Shown here one piece after another: positions 1 through 8,093 of a DNA stretch of 11,277 bases. The position numbers were made by a program, and so were the translations under genes. A model generated the notes under the pieces. It searched no databases. It was given only the letters and a program-made list of their open reading frames with translations, and was not told the origin of the DNA. This DNA is from Flavobacteriaceae bacterium UBA980 (GTDB lineage Bacteria > Bacteroidota > Bacteroidia > Flavobacteriales > Flavobacteriaceae), in the NCBI GenBank assembly GCA_002292265.1, contig DBBQ01000053.1, positions 1 through 11,277 of the forward strand. The letters run 5' to 3'. Position 1 is the first letter of the stretch, and each line of letters opens with the position of its first letter.

Positions 1-2361
1 AATCCTTTGGTGGATCCAGTTCGTGTTGCCATGCGTGTGATTGAAGGACTTTACGATGGTGTGACCACCTCTGAACTGGACAATCTTGCTGCCGAGATTG
101 CTGCTACAATGACCACTACTCACCCGGATTATGCAAAGTTGGCTGCCCGTATTTCTGTATCCAACTTGCACAAGAACACCAAAAAATCCTTTTCAGAAAC
201 GATGGAGGATTTATACAAGTATGTCAATCCTCGTACGGGTAAAAAAGCCCCTTTGCTTTCTGATGAAGTCTACAAGATCATCAAAAAAAATGCGGATAAA
301 CTGGACTCCAGCATCATTTACAACCGTGATTTTAGCTATGACTTTTTCGGTTTTAAAACTTTGGAGCGTTCCTATCTGTTAAAGCTCAACGCGAAAATTG
401 TAGAACGTCCGCAGCACATGCTCATGCGGGTTTCCATTGGAATCCACCTAAACGATATCGATGCTGCACTAGAGACTTATGAGCTGATGTCCAAGCGGTA
501 TTTTACCCATGCCACTCCCACACTTTTTAACTCGGGAACTCCCAAACCACAAATGTCCTCCTGTTTCCTTTTAGCCATGAAAGATGACAGTATTGATGGG
601 ATTTATGACACCCTAAAGCAAACTGCAAAAATTTCGCAGTCTGCAGGAGGGATTGGATTATCAATTCACAATGTTAGAGCCACAGGTTCCTACATCGCAG
701 GGACCAATGGTACTTCAAACGGGATAGTTCCCATGTTACGAGTCTTTAACGATACTGCTCGTTATGTTGACCAAGGAGGAGGAAAGCGTAAGGGATCCTT
801 TGCAATATATGTTGAGCCATGGCATGCGGATATCTTTGACTTTTTGGAGTTAAAAAAGAACCACGGTAAGGAAGAAATGCGCGCTCGGGATTTGTTCTAC
901 GCCATGTGGACCCCAGATCTGTTTATGAAACGTGTAGAGAATGATGCAGAATGGACTTTGATGTGTCCCAACGAGTGTCCTAACTTGTACAACGTTCATG
1001 GAGAGGAGTTTGATAAATTGTATCTCAAATACGAATCCGAAGGACGGGGAAGAAAAACCATCAAGGCAAGAGACCTTTGGGAAAAAATCTTAGAATCCCA
1101 AATTGAGACGGGTACACCCTATATGCTTTACAAGGATTCTGCAAACCGCAAGTCGAATCAAAAGAACTTGGGAACCATTCGTTCTTCAAACTTGTGTACG
1201 GAAATATTAGAATACACCTCCCCGGATGAAGTAGCGGTCTGTAACTTGGCTTCCATTGCGCTGCCTATGTTCGTAAAGGACGGTGCCTTTGACCACCAAG
1301 CACTTTTTGATGTTACTGTACGGGTAACGAAAAACCTAAATCGGGTTATTGACCGGAATTATTACCCAGTGAAGGAGGCGGAAAACTCGAACTTTAGACA
1401 CAGACCAGTGGGTCTAGGAGTTCAAGGCTTAGCAGATACCTTTATCCTATTGCGTTTACCCTTTACTTCGGAAAAAGCAAAAGAGCTCAATCAAGAAATA
1501 TTTGAAACCCTCTATTTTGCTGCTGTTACAGCTTCAGCAGAGGAGGCTAAAAACGACGGGCCTTATGAATCCTATAAAGGTTCTCCAATTTCTAAAGGAG
1601 AATTTCAGCACAACCTATGGGGGATTAAAGACGAAGAACTCAGTGGACGTTGGGACTGGGCAGGTTTGAGAAAAACAGTAAAAAAGCAAGGTGTCCGAAA
1701 CTCTTTGTTGGTAGCTCCGATGCCCACGGCAAGTACCTCCCAAATTTTAGGAAACAACGAATGCTTTGAACCTTATACTTCAAATATTTACACCCGCCGT
1801 GTACTTTCAGGAGAATTTATTGTTGTAAACAAGCACCTTCTAGAAGACTTAGTAGAACGCGGATTGTGGAACGAGGAAATGAAGCAAGAGCTGATGCGTA
1901 ATAACGGATCCATTCAAAACATTGAAGGGATTCCAGATGACATCAAAGAGTTGTACCGTACTGTTTGGGAAATGAGCATGAAAGACATCATCGATATGTC
2001 GCGACACCGTGGGTATTTTATAGATCAATCTCAATCTTTAAATTTATTTATGGAAGGCGCCACCATGGCAAAACTAACTTCCATGCACTTTTACGGATGG
2101 AAATCTGGCCTTAAGACGGGGATGTACTATCTGCGCACCAAGTCTGCGGTAGATGCCATCAAGTTCACATTGGACAATAAAACAAAAGAGAAGGTAGCCG
2201 AAGTAGAAGCTACGGTAGCTTCCGTCTCTACTGCTGCAAATTCACAGGCGGAGGGAGCTGCACCAGTTCCAGTAGAACCCTTAACTCCTCAGGAGCTAAA
2301 GCAAATGCTTTCACAGGCAAAAGAAAGCGAAGATGATGACTGTTTGATGTGTGGTTCCTAA
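1..2361 (+). CDS. nrdA: Ribonucleoside-diphosphate reductase, large (alpha) subunit, class Ia; 5'-truncated by window edge
   Basis: This subunit reduces ribonucleoside diphosphates to deoxyribonucleoside diphosphates in the cytosol, using a radical supplied by the small subunit NrdB, which is not in this window. The reading frame is open from base 1, so the gene begins upstream. Numbering from the TTG at base 7, I see the end of an N-terminal ATP-cone (about residues 1-60) and the substrate-site cysteine C186. The active-site motif NLCTEI follows (N395, C397, E399), then the second redox cysteine C412, the radical-transfer pair Y707-Y708 and the C-terminal shuttle cysteines C779 and C782 in CLMCGS. 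The spacings C186-C397 (211) and C397-C412 (15) equal those of human RRM1 (C218, C429, C444). This places the enzyme in the eukaryote-like class Ia group and implies about 30 missing N-terminal residues. An Ala/Val/Glu-rich flexible linker (about residues 724-775) carries the C-terminal CxxC. All catalytic residues are present and no intein interrupts the gene. Confidence 0.97.
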   Translation, partial: NPLVDPVRVAMRVIEGLYDGVTTSELDNLAAEIAATMTTTHPDYAKLAARISVSNLHKNTKKSFSETMEDLYKYVNPRTGKKAPLLSDEVYKIIKKNADKLDSSIIYNRDFSYDFFGFKTLERSYLLKLNAKIVERPQHMLMRVSIGIHLNDIDAALETYELMSKRYFTHATPTLFNSGTPKPQMSSCFLLAMKDDSIDGIYDTLKQTAKISQSAGGIGLSIHNVRATGSYIAGTNGTSNGIVPMLRVFNDTARYVDQGGGKRKGSFAIYVEPWHADIFDFLELKKNHGKEEMRARDLFYAMWTPDLFMKRVENDAEWTLMCPNECPNLYNVHGEEFDKLYLKYESEGRGRKTIKARDLWEKILESQIETGTPYMLYKDSANRKSNQKNLGTIRSSNLCTEILEYTSPDEVAVCNLASIALPMFVKDGAFDHQALFDVTVRVTKNLNRVIDRNYYPVKEAENSNFRHRPVGLGVQGLADTFILLRLPFTSEKAKELNQEIFETLYFAAVTASAEEAKNDGPYESYKGSPISKGEFQHNLWGIKDEELSGRWDWAGLRKTVKKQGVRNSLLVAPMPTASTSQILGNNECFEPYTSNIYTRRVLSGEFIVVNKHLLEDLVERGLWNEEMKQELMRNNGSIQNIEGIPDDIKELYRTVWEMSMKDIIDMSRHRGYFIDQSQSLNLFMEGATMAKLTSMHFYGWKSGLKTGMYYLRTKSAVDAIKFTLDNKTKEKVAEVEATVASVSTAANSQAEGAAPVPVEPLTPQELKQMLSQAKESEDDDCLMCGS

Positions 2362-2382
2362 AATCCAATTGAAATTAGTTTT

Positions 2383-2405
2383 AAAAGCCCTTTTAAGGGC
2401 TTTTT
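2383..2405 (+). terminator. Rho-independent terminator after nrdA
   Basis: An 8-bp perfect stem, AAAAGCCC (2383-2390) with GGGCTTTT (2397-2404), encloses a 6-nt loop and runs into a T-rich tract (TTTTTATTT). It begins about 21 bases after the nrdA stop codon. It should end the nrdA transcript and separate it from the next gene, which has its own promoter. Confidence 0.88.
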
Positions 2406-2435
2406 ATTTGCCTATAAGTCAGTGAATTAGTTTTT

Positions 2436-2464
2436 AATGTTAATTTAATGTTACGTAAATGTTA
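2436..2464. repeat. Three phased 7-bp direct repeats, 11-bp period, upstream of promoter
   Basis: AATGTTA occurs at 2436-2442, 2447-2453 and 2458-2464, each start exactly 11 bp from the last. A one-mismatch copy, ATTGTTA, lies at 2480-2486, two periods further on and overlapping the -7 element. Read on the minus strand the units are TTAACA/GTAACA separated by 5 bp. This spacing is typical of binding sites for OmpR/PhoB-family response regulators: the E. coli Pho box is built of 11-bp units, and Bacillus PhoP sites are TTAACA-like hexamers with about 5-bp spacers. The repeats sit just upstream of, and into, the -33 region of the promoter for the gene at 2520. Binding by such a regulator is my inference. 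Confidence 0.55.
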
Positions 2465-2492
2465 CACAAAAATAAATTAATTGTTATCTTTG
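2460..2492 (+). promoter_or_regulatory. Bacteroidota-type promoter for the MORN-like gene
   Basis: TATCTTTG at 2485-2492 matches the Bacteroidota -7 consensus TAnnTTTG exactly. A poor -33 candidate, TGTTAC (2460-2465), lies 19 bp upstream and overlaps the last phased repeat. The weak -33 would suit an activator-dependent promoter. Transcription would start near 2497, giving a leader of about 20-25 nt before the ATG at 2520. Confidence 0.62.
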
Positions 2493-2519
2493 TATTAACG
2501 AGAACGAAACACAAGAATT

Positions 2520-2876
2520 ATGAAACAGCTCATTTACATCACTTTGTTTGCTTTTGGGTCGTTAGTAGCCCAGGAAACAGAACCTAAAAGAACCTTTGTT
2601 CAAGAAGGAGATTTGATTCATTTCAACGAGTACCATGATAATGGTGAACTTTCTCAAACGGGTTATTTCTTAGAAGGGAAGAATCATGGAGTTTGGGTGA
2701 GTTTTGATCGCCAAGGAGTAAAGCGTTCTAAAGGAGTTTTTTCTAAAGGGAAAAAAGTAGATCGTTGGTTTTTTTGGAACGAAGGCGTTTTACTTGAAGT
2801 AGATTACAAAGACAATGTAGTTCAAAGTGCCATCAAATGGAGGAATGCAGAATTGCTTGCATCCAAAGACGAATAG
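2520..2876 (+). CDS. Small secreted MORN-like repeat protein (YwqK-type), function unknown
   Basis: This is a 118-residue protein with an N-terminal signal peptide: K3, then a hydrophobic stretch to about residue 16, and a likely cleavage near VAQ-ET at 17-18. The mature part has short beta-hairpin repeats of the MORN_2/YwqK kind. Examples are NGELSQTGYFLEGKNHGVWV (residues 41-60), the next unit with GVKRSKGVFSKGKKVDRW (66-83), and a degenerate third unit with EGVLLEVDYKDN (88-99). Such proteins are common in flavobacteria and have no settled function. Some database entries name them antitoxins or adenylyltransferases, and I see no support here for either activity. The ATG is chosen because it directly starts the signal peptide and follows a TAnnTTTG promoter. 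There is no Shine-Dalgarno sequence, as usual for the phylum. The gene runs towards the phosphate permease gene and the two stop codons are only 6 bp apart. Confidence 0.8.
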   Translation: MKQLIYITLFAFGSLVAQETEPKRTFVQEGDLIHFNEYHDNGELSQTGYFLEGKNHGVWVSFDRQGVKRSKGVFSKGKKVDRWFFWNEGVLLEVDYKDNVVQSAIKWRNAELLASKDE

Positions 2877-2882
2877 TTTCCC

Positions 2883-5150
2883 CTATAACTTCTTTACAAC
2901 CCCATAATATTTTTCTACCAACTCAAACTTATGTGTGATTAGATCCTTGGTTCGGATTAAAAAGTTAAAATACAAGGTTGTGTTTTTTGGACTGGTTTCT
3001 TCCCCACGAGTCCGTTCAATTTGTGTATTGATTTTAGACTCAATAAGTTCAAAAGCACTAGTTTTTTCTAAAAGTACTTCTTCGAATTCCACTTGGTCTT
3101 GCCCTGAATGAAATGCTTCTTTTCCCTCTTTGAAAATTTTAGTGATCGATTCTTCAATCAGAAGTAGTTCTTTGATTTGTGTAAAAGTCAATTTTCTGTG
3201 GTTGTTGTTCACATGGTCGTGACTGATTTTAGCTAGATAGGTCAAATCTTCGGAGAGGTCGTGAAGGCAGCCTAACAATTCGATGTAAAAAGTACTTGCA
3301 GAGACGGAGCTCTCTTCTAGATTTCTAATAAAGTAGAACAGCCCTCCTTTCATATCTTCGATCTCCTCTTGAAGCATTCCTGCATTGCGTCTTCCTTTTT
3401 GTAAAGGTTTGATCTCATTTGTGGACAGTCCAGAAATCAGTAATTGATAGACTTTAAAACTTTTTTTCAAGACAAGTTCTATCGTAGAACCCGTTTCGTC
3501 AATCACCCCCTGGTAGGAGTTGCTTTCCACAATTAAGGCACGATCTTCCTCCAAAATTGCCTTATTTTCTTTTCTGTGGGAGATGTAATTTTTTCCAATT
3601 ATCAGTAAAATGATAAACATAATTACAGCCACTACTTGAATTCCTCCAATATAAAGTAGGTAAACGATAATACCTCCTACAGAAGAAGCACAAAAAGCGG
3701 TCAGAAACCATCCTCCAATTACATTGAGGACCCCCGCTACACGATACACCGCACTTTCTGAACTCCAGGCTCGGTCTGCCAGGGAGGTACCCATGGCAAC
3801 CATGAAAGTAACATAGGTGGTAGAAAGGGGAAGTTTTAGTGAGGTAGCTAAAGAAATCAAGACAGCAGCAACTACCAGATTGATACTGGCTCTGAGTTTG
3901 TCAAATTCAGGCATACTGCCTCTGTTTTGATTATTTTTTAGTGGGATTTGTTCAAAGGACCGATCCAAGGCAAGGATGGATTTTTTTGGAAGTATCGTTT
4001 TAATTTGATCGTTACAAAAAATAAAAAAACGCACCAGGCTTCTCGATAGAAAATTGGGTTTAAAACGTTCGTGGGTACTGTACTGATTGGATAAATCCAA
4101 AGAGGTTTTAACCACTTTTTTAGCCTTGGAAGAAAACCAAAGGGTTAAAATCATCACAATTCCAGAGACAAATAGAAACAGAGTGGGGGTGGCTACCCGT
4201 TGATTCAGTTGCGCCATGCTGTAGCTCTCCGCAGCAATACCCGAGTTGACCCAAGCTTCATACGATTGAAAGGCGGCAATAGGAACCCCAATGAAATTCA
4301 CCAAATCGTTTCCTGCAAAAGCTAGAGCCAAAGCAAAGGTTCCAACCCCGATAATGATTTTGTAAATGTCCCATTTGAATAAATAGATTACTACGGTAGA
4401 AAACAAATACCAAAAAACAAAACCAAAGAGTTGAACAGCGAACAGGTTGTATTCTATAAAACCGTTTATTGTTTGGTTGTTTAGCATTTCCAATTCCATA
4501 TTGGAAAAGGGTGTTCCTTTAATTCCTTTAATCAAGATAAAATTAAAGATGGCAGCTAAGGCAAGTCCTCCAAAGAGGCTGTTTAACCAAGTTGCTTTTT
4601 TTTCAAAGTTAAAAGTAAACAGTACCCGTGAAATCCATTGAACCAAGGCGCCAATAGAAAACGCAATAAAAACGGAAAGCAAGATTCCCAAGATGATTTG
4701 AGTCGCTTTTTCTGTATTGATATACGTATTCAATTCAGAAAGCAACTGATCGGATTCTACAATTTTAATAACTGCCATGACCACAGCGGCTCCTAACAAT
4801 TCAAAAACAATGGAAACCGTAGTAGAGGTAGGGAGTCCAATCGTATTAAAAAAGTCCAATAACAGTATATCGGTCATCATCACCGCCATAAAAATGAAGA
4901 TGATTTCATCAAAATAAAAAGCGCTAGGATTAAATATTCCTTTTCTAGCCACCTCCATCATACCGCTAGAGGAAATTGCCCCAAAAAGGATCCCAATACT
5001 GGCAAAGATCATGATGTTTCGAAACGAAAAAACTTTGGACCCAATGGCGGAGTTTAGAAAGTTGACCGCGTCATTACTAACCCCTACGATTAAGTCACCA
5101 ACTGCCAAAAGACCGAGCAGGATAACTATAAATAAATATGCGTTGTCCAT
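2883..5150 (-). CDS. PiT-family inorganic phosphate permease with C-terminal PhoU-like domain
   Basis: This inner-membrane carrier probably moves inorganic phosphate, coupled to protons or sodium. The 755-residue protein has two PiT halves. The first contains GVSNDAVNFLNS (residues 23-34), a variant of the family signature GANDVANA, and PTSTT (107-111). The second contains AGNDLVNFIG (279-288) and PLSTT (441-445). The histidine that often follows STT in PiT proteins is absent from both halves. About ten or more hydrophobic segments extend to residue 519. The rest, about 525-755, is soluble, charged and helical, resembling PhoU/DUF47 domains that often accompany or regulate PiT carriers. PiT proteins without this tail are shorter (about 330-500 residues), so this is the long fused form seen in Bacteroidota. 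The gene starts 16 bp after the receptor gene's stop codon with no promoter visible between them, so it is probably the last gene of that operon. Transport of a different oxyanion, such as sulfate, cannot be excluded. Confidence 0.9.
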   Translation of the reverse strand: MDNAYLFIVILLGLLAVGDLIVGVSNDAVNFLNSAIGSKVFSFRNIMIFASIGILFGAISSSGMMEVARKGIFNPSAFYFDEIIFIFMAVMMTDILLLDFFNTIGLPTSTTVSIVFELLGAAVVMAVIKIVESDQLLSELNTYINTEKATQIILGILLSVFIAFSIGALVQWISRVLFTFNFEKKATWLNSLFGGLALAAIFNFILIKGIKGTPFSNMELEMLNNQTINGFIEYNLFAVQLFGFVFWYLFSTVVIYLFKWDIYKIIIGVGTFALALAFAGNDLVNFIGVPIAAFQSYEAWVNSGIAAESYSMAQLNQRVATPTLFLFVSGIVMILTLWFSSKAKKVVKTSLDLSNQYSTHERFKPNFLSRSLVRFFIFCNDQIKTILPKKSILALDRSFEQIPLKNNQNRGSMPEFDKLRASINLVVAAVLISLATSLKLPLSTTYVTFMVAMGTSLADRAWSSESAVYRVAGVLNVIGGWFLTAFCASSVGGIIVYLLYIGGIQVVAVIMFIILLIIGKNYISHRKENKAILEEDRALIVESNSYQGVIDETGSTIELVLKKSFKVYQLLISGLSTNEIKPLQKGRRNAGMLQEEIEDMKGGLFYFIRNLEESSVSASTFYIELLGCLHDLSEDLTYLAKISHDHVNNNHRKLTFTQIKELLLIEESITKIFKEGKEAFHSGQDQVEFEEVLLEKTSAFELIESKINTQIERTRGEETSPKNTTLYFNFLIRTKDLITHKFELVEKYYGVVKKL

Positions 5151-5166
5151 TCAGTTGATGAAGTTA

Positions 5167-8004
5167 TTAAAATTTAATAGAGTAGCCTAAAGAAAAAGAT
5201 CTCCCAATATGCCTTAATCTAAAATATTCAGTGGTTCCGCCATATCCTTCAAATAAACTTTCTCTTTCGTCATCTAGAAGATTTCGAACTCTTAAAGTCA
5301 AGCTGGTATTATTTTTAAATTGTTTTGTAAAATTAAAATTTAAACTGTGAAAAGGCATCGTGAACACATCTGGGTAAAATCCGTCACCCACTACTTCCAA
5401 TGTTTTCCCTTGTACGTTATAGTAGAATCCTCCTCGAATTCCTTTGTCTGTATTGTTGTAATCCAGTCCAGCGTTGATCAAGTAGGGAGACTGCCCCTGA
5501 AGTGGTCTGGAAGTACCAAGGGTTTCACCATCTCTCAATCCTAGAGTTCGTAGCTTTAGTTCGTCTTCACTGTACTTTTCATCAGAAATGATATAGGACC
5601 CATTAAAGTTCAGATTGAAATTTCTCAATCCAGCAATCCAATTGCTCAATTTTTGTCTTACTTCTAATTCAATACCAAAAACATTTGCATTTTCAAGGTT
5701 GAGGGGTTTATAATTTGAAGTAGAAGCAGCTACAAATCCGATCTCAATCGGATCAGTAAGATTTTTATAAAACAAACTCATTGCAAAAAGTTGTGCGTCT
5801 TCTCCAAAAGCTTCATAGCGAAGGTCAAAGTTATCAATGTAGGTAGGTTTAATATTGATGTTACCGATGAAGAACAAATTGGATAGTGGGTCGTAGATCT
5901 CAGCAATAGAAGCCTCTTTAAAACTCGGTCTGGCGGTGGTCAAAGAATAGGCGAAACGCAGATTTTTATTGTCGGTTAAACTGTAAATAAAATTAGTAGA
6001 GGGGAACAAATTATTTTCACTAATGATTTGTTCGTCGTTGAACACTTGTCCCAATTGACTGTTTTCACCAGTATAAAAGACCTGATAATTTTCAAACCGG
6101 AAACCAATAATTGATTTCAGTTTGGGACTAATATTAAATTCGTTAGAGACATAAGCTGCCAGATTTTGCTGGCGTGCATTGAAGATATTTGCATCCTGGC
6201 GGATCGTGGTTTGGGGGTTGATGTAGGTGCCACTATCATTGGTTGGTGAAATCAGATTTACAGGATTAAAAAGTTGATTGGGGTCTCCTCCATAATTTGC
6301 CCAGTCCCGTTCCGAGGTAAAATTGCTACTCACAGAATATTGGGCTATCGAAAAGTCTCTTTCTTTTAACGAACTAAATGCGCCAAATTTTAATACGGCA
6401 TCCTCTTTAAGAAAAGTAAAGCGTTTGGTGAGATCCACTTTCCCTACCAGATTGTATTCATCGAGCGTTCTCCAAATTCTTTTCGGTTCTGTGTTTTCCT
6501 GAAAGCTAAAAATTCCTTCTTCGTCTTGGAAGGTCGTATTTCGAACATCCTTGTCGTGTACTTTTGCTTGCGTTCCAGAGAGTGTCCATTCGACTTTAAA
6601 TTGTGATTCTGTCAGGTTGTGCAAACCGGAAAGGGTTCCATTACTTATAGATCGTTCGTTGTATTCTAGATTAAATTTATTAAAATCAATAAAGTCTGAA
6701 AATCGCGTCAATTGTCGAAATCTACCCGAAGTACTTTCTCCATTTTGAATGTGAAGGGCGTTGAATTTAAATTTAGACGCATTGGTTTTATAGGTCATCC
6801 CAAACAAGCCACTAGCAATGATATTTTCACCTCCAATGGTTCCTGTTTGAAGTCTATTTTCTTCGAAGCTGAGCTCGGTTCGATTTGGACTAAAGTTGTA
6901 AATGTTATCTTGTGTATTTTCAAATACGGTTTGCTCTTTTCGGTAAGAGACGGATCCTAAAAACCCAAAAGAATGACCGTTGTCAAAATTGAACTGATTC
7001 CCATAGGAAACCCCAAAATTATAATTCATTCCACTAGTGTCATTATTAGGCGCCATTTGAGGGTTAAATTGGTTTGAAATATGATTGATAGTAGTGAGTC
7101 CCGTTGTGGTTGCGTTTAGTCTGGGGTCATATGCATTTCCCAAAAAGGTATTGAAAATCTTATCTTTTCGGGTGCCGTCGTCAAAACCCAAAAAGTCCGT
7201 TTGACCGCCTTCATAGGAAAGATAATTATCATTAAAATGCATGTCGGGGTTAAAGGACATGCTAGCTGAGATAGAAAATTCTTGTTTTGCAGGAAAATCT
7301 TTGGTGATGATATCAATTACTCCACCCGTAAAATCTGCAGGCAAATCAGCGCGAGCAGATTTGATGACCAAGACATTAGAAAGCATATTGGTCGGGAATA
7401 AATCCATTTGAATTGTATTTCGGTCTGGGTCCAAACCAGGAATATCCACACCATTTAATATGGATTTAGAATAACGATCACCAAGCCCTCTTACATATAC
7501 ATACTTTCCTCCTTGTACAGAGACTCCAGGAACATTTTTTACTGCACTTGCGATGTCATTGGCTCCAATTTTTTGAAAAGCTTGTGCTGAAATTCCATCG
7601 AGTAAACTCGCTGATTTTCTCTGTATTTCTAACACGGAAGACTCCGTATTTCTTTTGGCATCTACTGTTACCACCACTTCTTCTAAACCTTGTGCTACAG
7701 AGTTTAACACGATATCCGTAATTGTATAATCAGCATCGCTAACATTAAAATTTGTAATTTCTTTTGTTTCATAACCCACAAAAGAAAAGACTAAAGTGTA
7801 GCTTCCCTTGGGCAACTCAATGCTGTATTTACCATCAAAATCAGAGGTTACACCCTCTCCTGTTTCTTTTACTAGAATATTAGCAAAAGGCAAGGGTTCA
7901 TTGAAGTCCCCGTCGATGACGGTACCAGTGATTCCAAATTGACTAAAAGAATTGAAGGTTATGAGTAGAAGAAGAGGGAGTAAATAGTTCAATTTGTTTT
8001 TCAT
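5167..8004 (-). CDS. TonB-dependent outer-membrane receptor with carboxypeptidase-regulatory-like N-terminal domain
   Basis: This is a 945-residue outer-membrane active transporter powered by TonB-ExbBD. A signal peptide (residues 1 to about 22, ending near SFSQ) precedes a CarboxypepD_reg-like beta-sandwich (about 24-103). A TonB-box-like LEEVVVTV (107-114) follows, then a plug domain (about 125-235). The plug carries YVRGLGDRYS (170-179), NGVDIPGLDPDR (184-195) and DLPADFTGG (220-228), motifs of a widespread receptor subfamily. The remainder is a beta-barrel ending in phenylalanine (GYSIKF), as outer-membrane proteins usually do. I chose the ATG at 8004, because an in-frame TTG one codon earlier adds nothing. 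The gene lies between a surface lipoprotein gene and a phosphate permease gene on the same strand. There is no SusD homologue beside it, so it is not a typical SusC/SusD pair. The ligand is not evident from the sequence; phosphate or a phosphorylated compound is inferred from the downstream permease. Confidence 0.93.
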   Translation of the reverse strand: MKNKLNYLLPLLLLITFNSFSQFGITGTVIDGDFNEPLPFANILVKETGEGVTSDFDGKYSIELPKGSYTLVFSFVGYETKEITNFNVSDADYTITDIVLNSVAQGLEEVVVTVDAKRNTESSVLEIQRKSASLLDGISAQAFQKIGANDIASAVKNVPGVSVQGGKYVYVRGLGDRYSKSILNGVDIPGLDPDRNTIQMDLFPTNMLSNVLVIKSARADLPADFTGGVIDIITKDFPAKQEFSISASMSFNPDMHFNDNYLSYEGGQTDFLGFDDGTRKDKIFNTFLGNAYDPRLNATTTGLTTINHISNQFNPQMAPNNDTSGMNYNFGVSYGNQFNFDNGHSFGFLGSVSYRKEQTVFENTQDNIYNFSPNRTELSFEENRLQTGTIGGENIIASGLFGMTYKTNASKFKFNALHIQNGESTSGRFRQLTRFSDFIDFNKFNLEYNERSISNGTLSGLHNLTESQFKVEWTLSGTQAKVHDKDVRNTTFQDEEGIFSFQENTEPKRIWRTLDEYNLVGKVDLTKRFTFLKEDAVLKFGAFSSLKERDFSIAQYSVSSNFTSERDWANYGGDPNQLFNPVNLISPTNDSGTYINPQTTIRQDANIFNARQQNLAAYVSNEFNISPKLKSIIGFRFENYQVFYTGENSQLGQVFNDEQIISENNLFPSTNFIYSLTDNKNLRFAYSLTTARPSFKEASIAEIYDPLSNLFFIGNINIKPTYIDNFDLRYEAFGEDAQLFAMSLFYKNLTDPIEIGFVAASTSNYKPLNLENANVFGIELEVRQKLSNWIAGLRNFNLNFNGSYIISDEKYSEDELKLRTLGLRDGETLGTSRPLQGQSPYLINAGLDYNNTDKGIRGGFYYNVQGKTLEVVGDGFYPDVFTMPFHSLNFNFTKQFKNNTSLTLRVRNLLDDERESLFEGYGGTTEYFRLRHIGRSFSLGYSIKF

Positions 8005-8040
8005 CAAGTGTGGTTATAATTCCGTAAAAATATTAAAATA

Positions 8041-8073
8041 GAAATTGCCTGACCAACTTGGTCAGGCAATTTC
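8041..8073 (-). terminator. Strong hairpin between lipoprotein and receptor genes (intra-operon terminator or attenuator)
   Basis: A perfect 16-bp inverted repeat, GAAATTGCCTGACCAA at 8041-8056 and its complement at 8058-8073, is separated by a single base. In RNA it would fold as a stem of about 14 bp with a 5-nt loop. On the minus strand it is followed by an AT-rich, T-rich run (TATTTTAATATTTTT, 8040-8026). The other side is not T-rich, so it should act on minus-strand transcripts only. It starts 20 bases after the lipoprotein stop codon and ends 36 bases before the receptor start. Confidence 0.82.
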
Positions 8074-8093
8074 AAATGGAATGTTATTATTAA

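Noticed and set aside
7..9. TTG at base 7 as the true start of the ribonucleotide reductase gene.
   Set aside because: The frame is open to base 1, and comparison with the family shows about 30 residues, including the first part of the ATP-cone, missing upstream. The gene is cut by the window edge.
1..2361. Intein or intron in the ribonucleotide reductase gene, a common host for such elements.
   Set aside because: Spacing between the catalytic cysteines (211 and 15 residues) is the same as in an uninterrupted enzyme, and the frame is continuous.
2520..2876. The MORN-like protein as the antitoxin of a toxin-antitoxin pair.
   Set aside because: It has a secretion signal and no adjacent toxin-like gene. 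The antitoxin label in databases derives from weak YwqK similarity.
5167..8004. A SusC/SusD glycan-type uptake pair.
   Set aside because: The neighbouring lipoprotein is beta-helical in pattern, not a helical SusD-like protein, and no carbohydrate-active enzymes are present.
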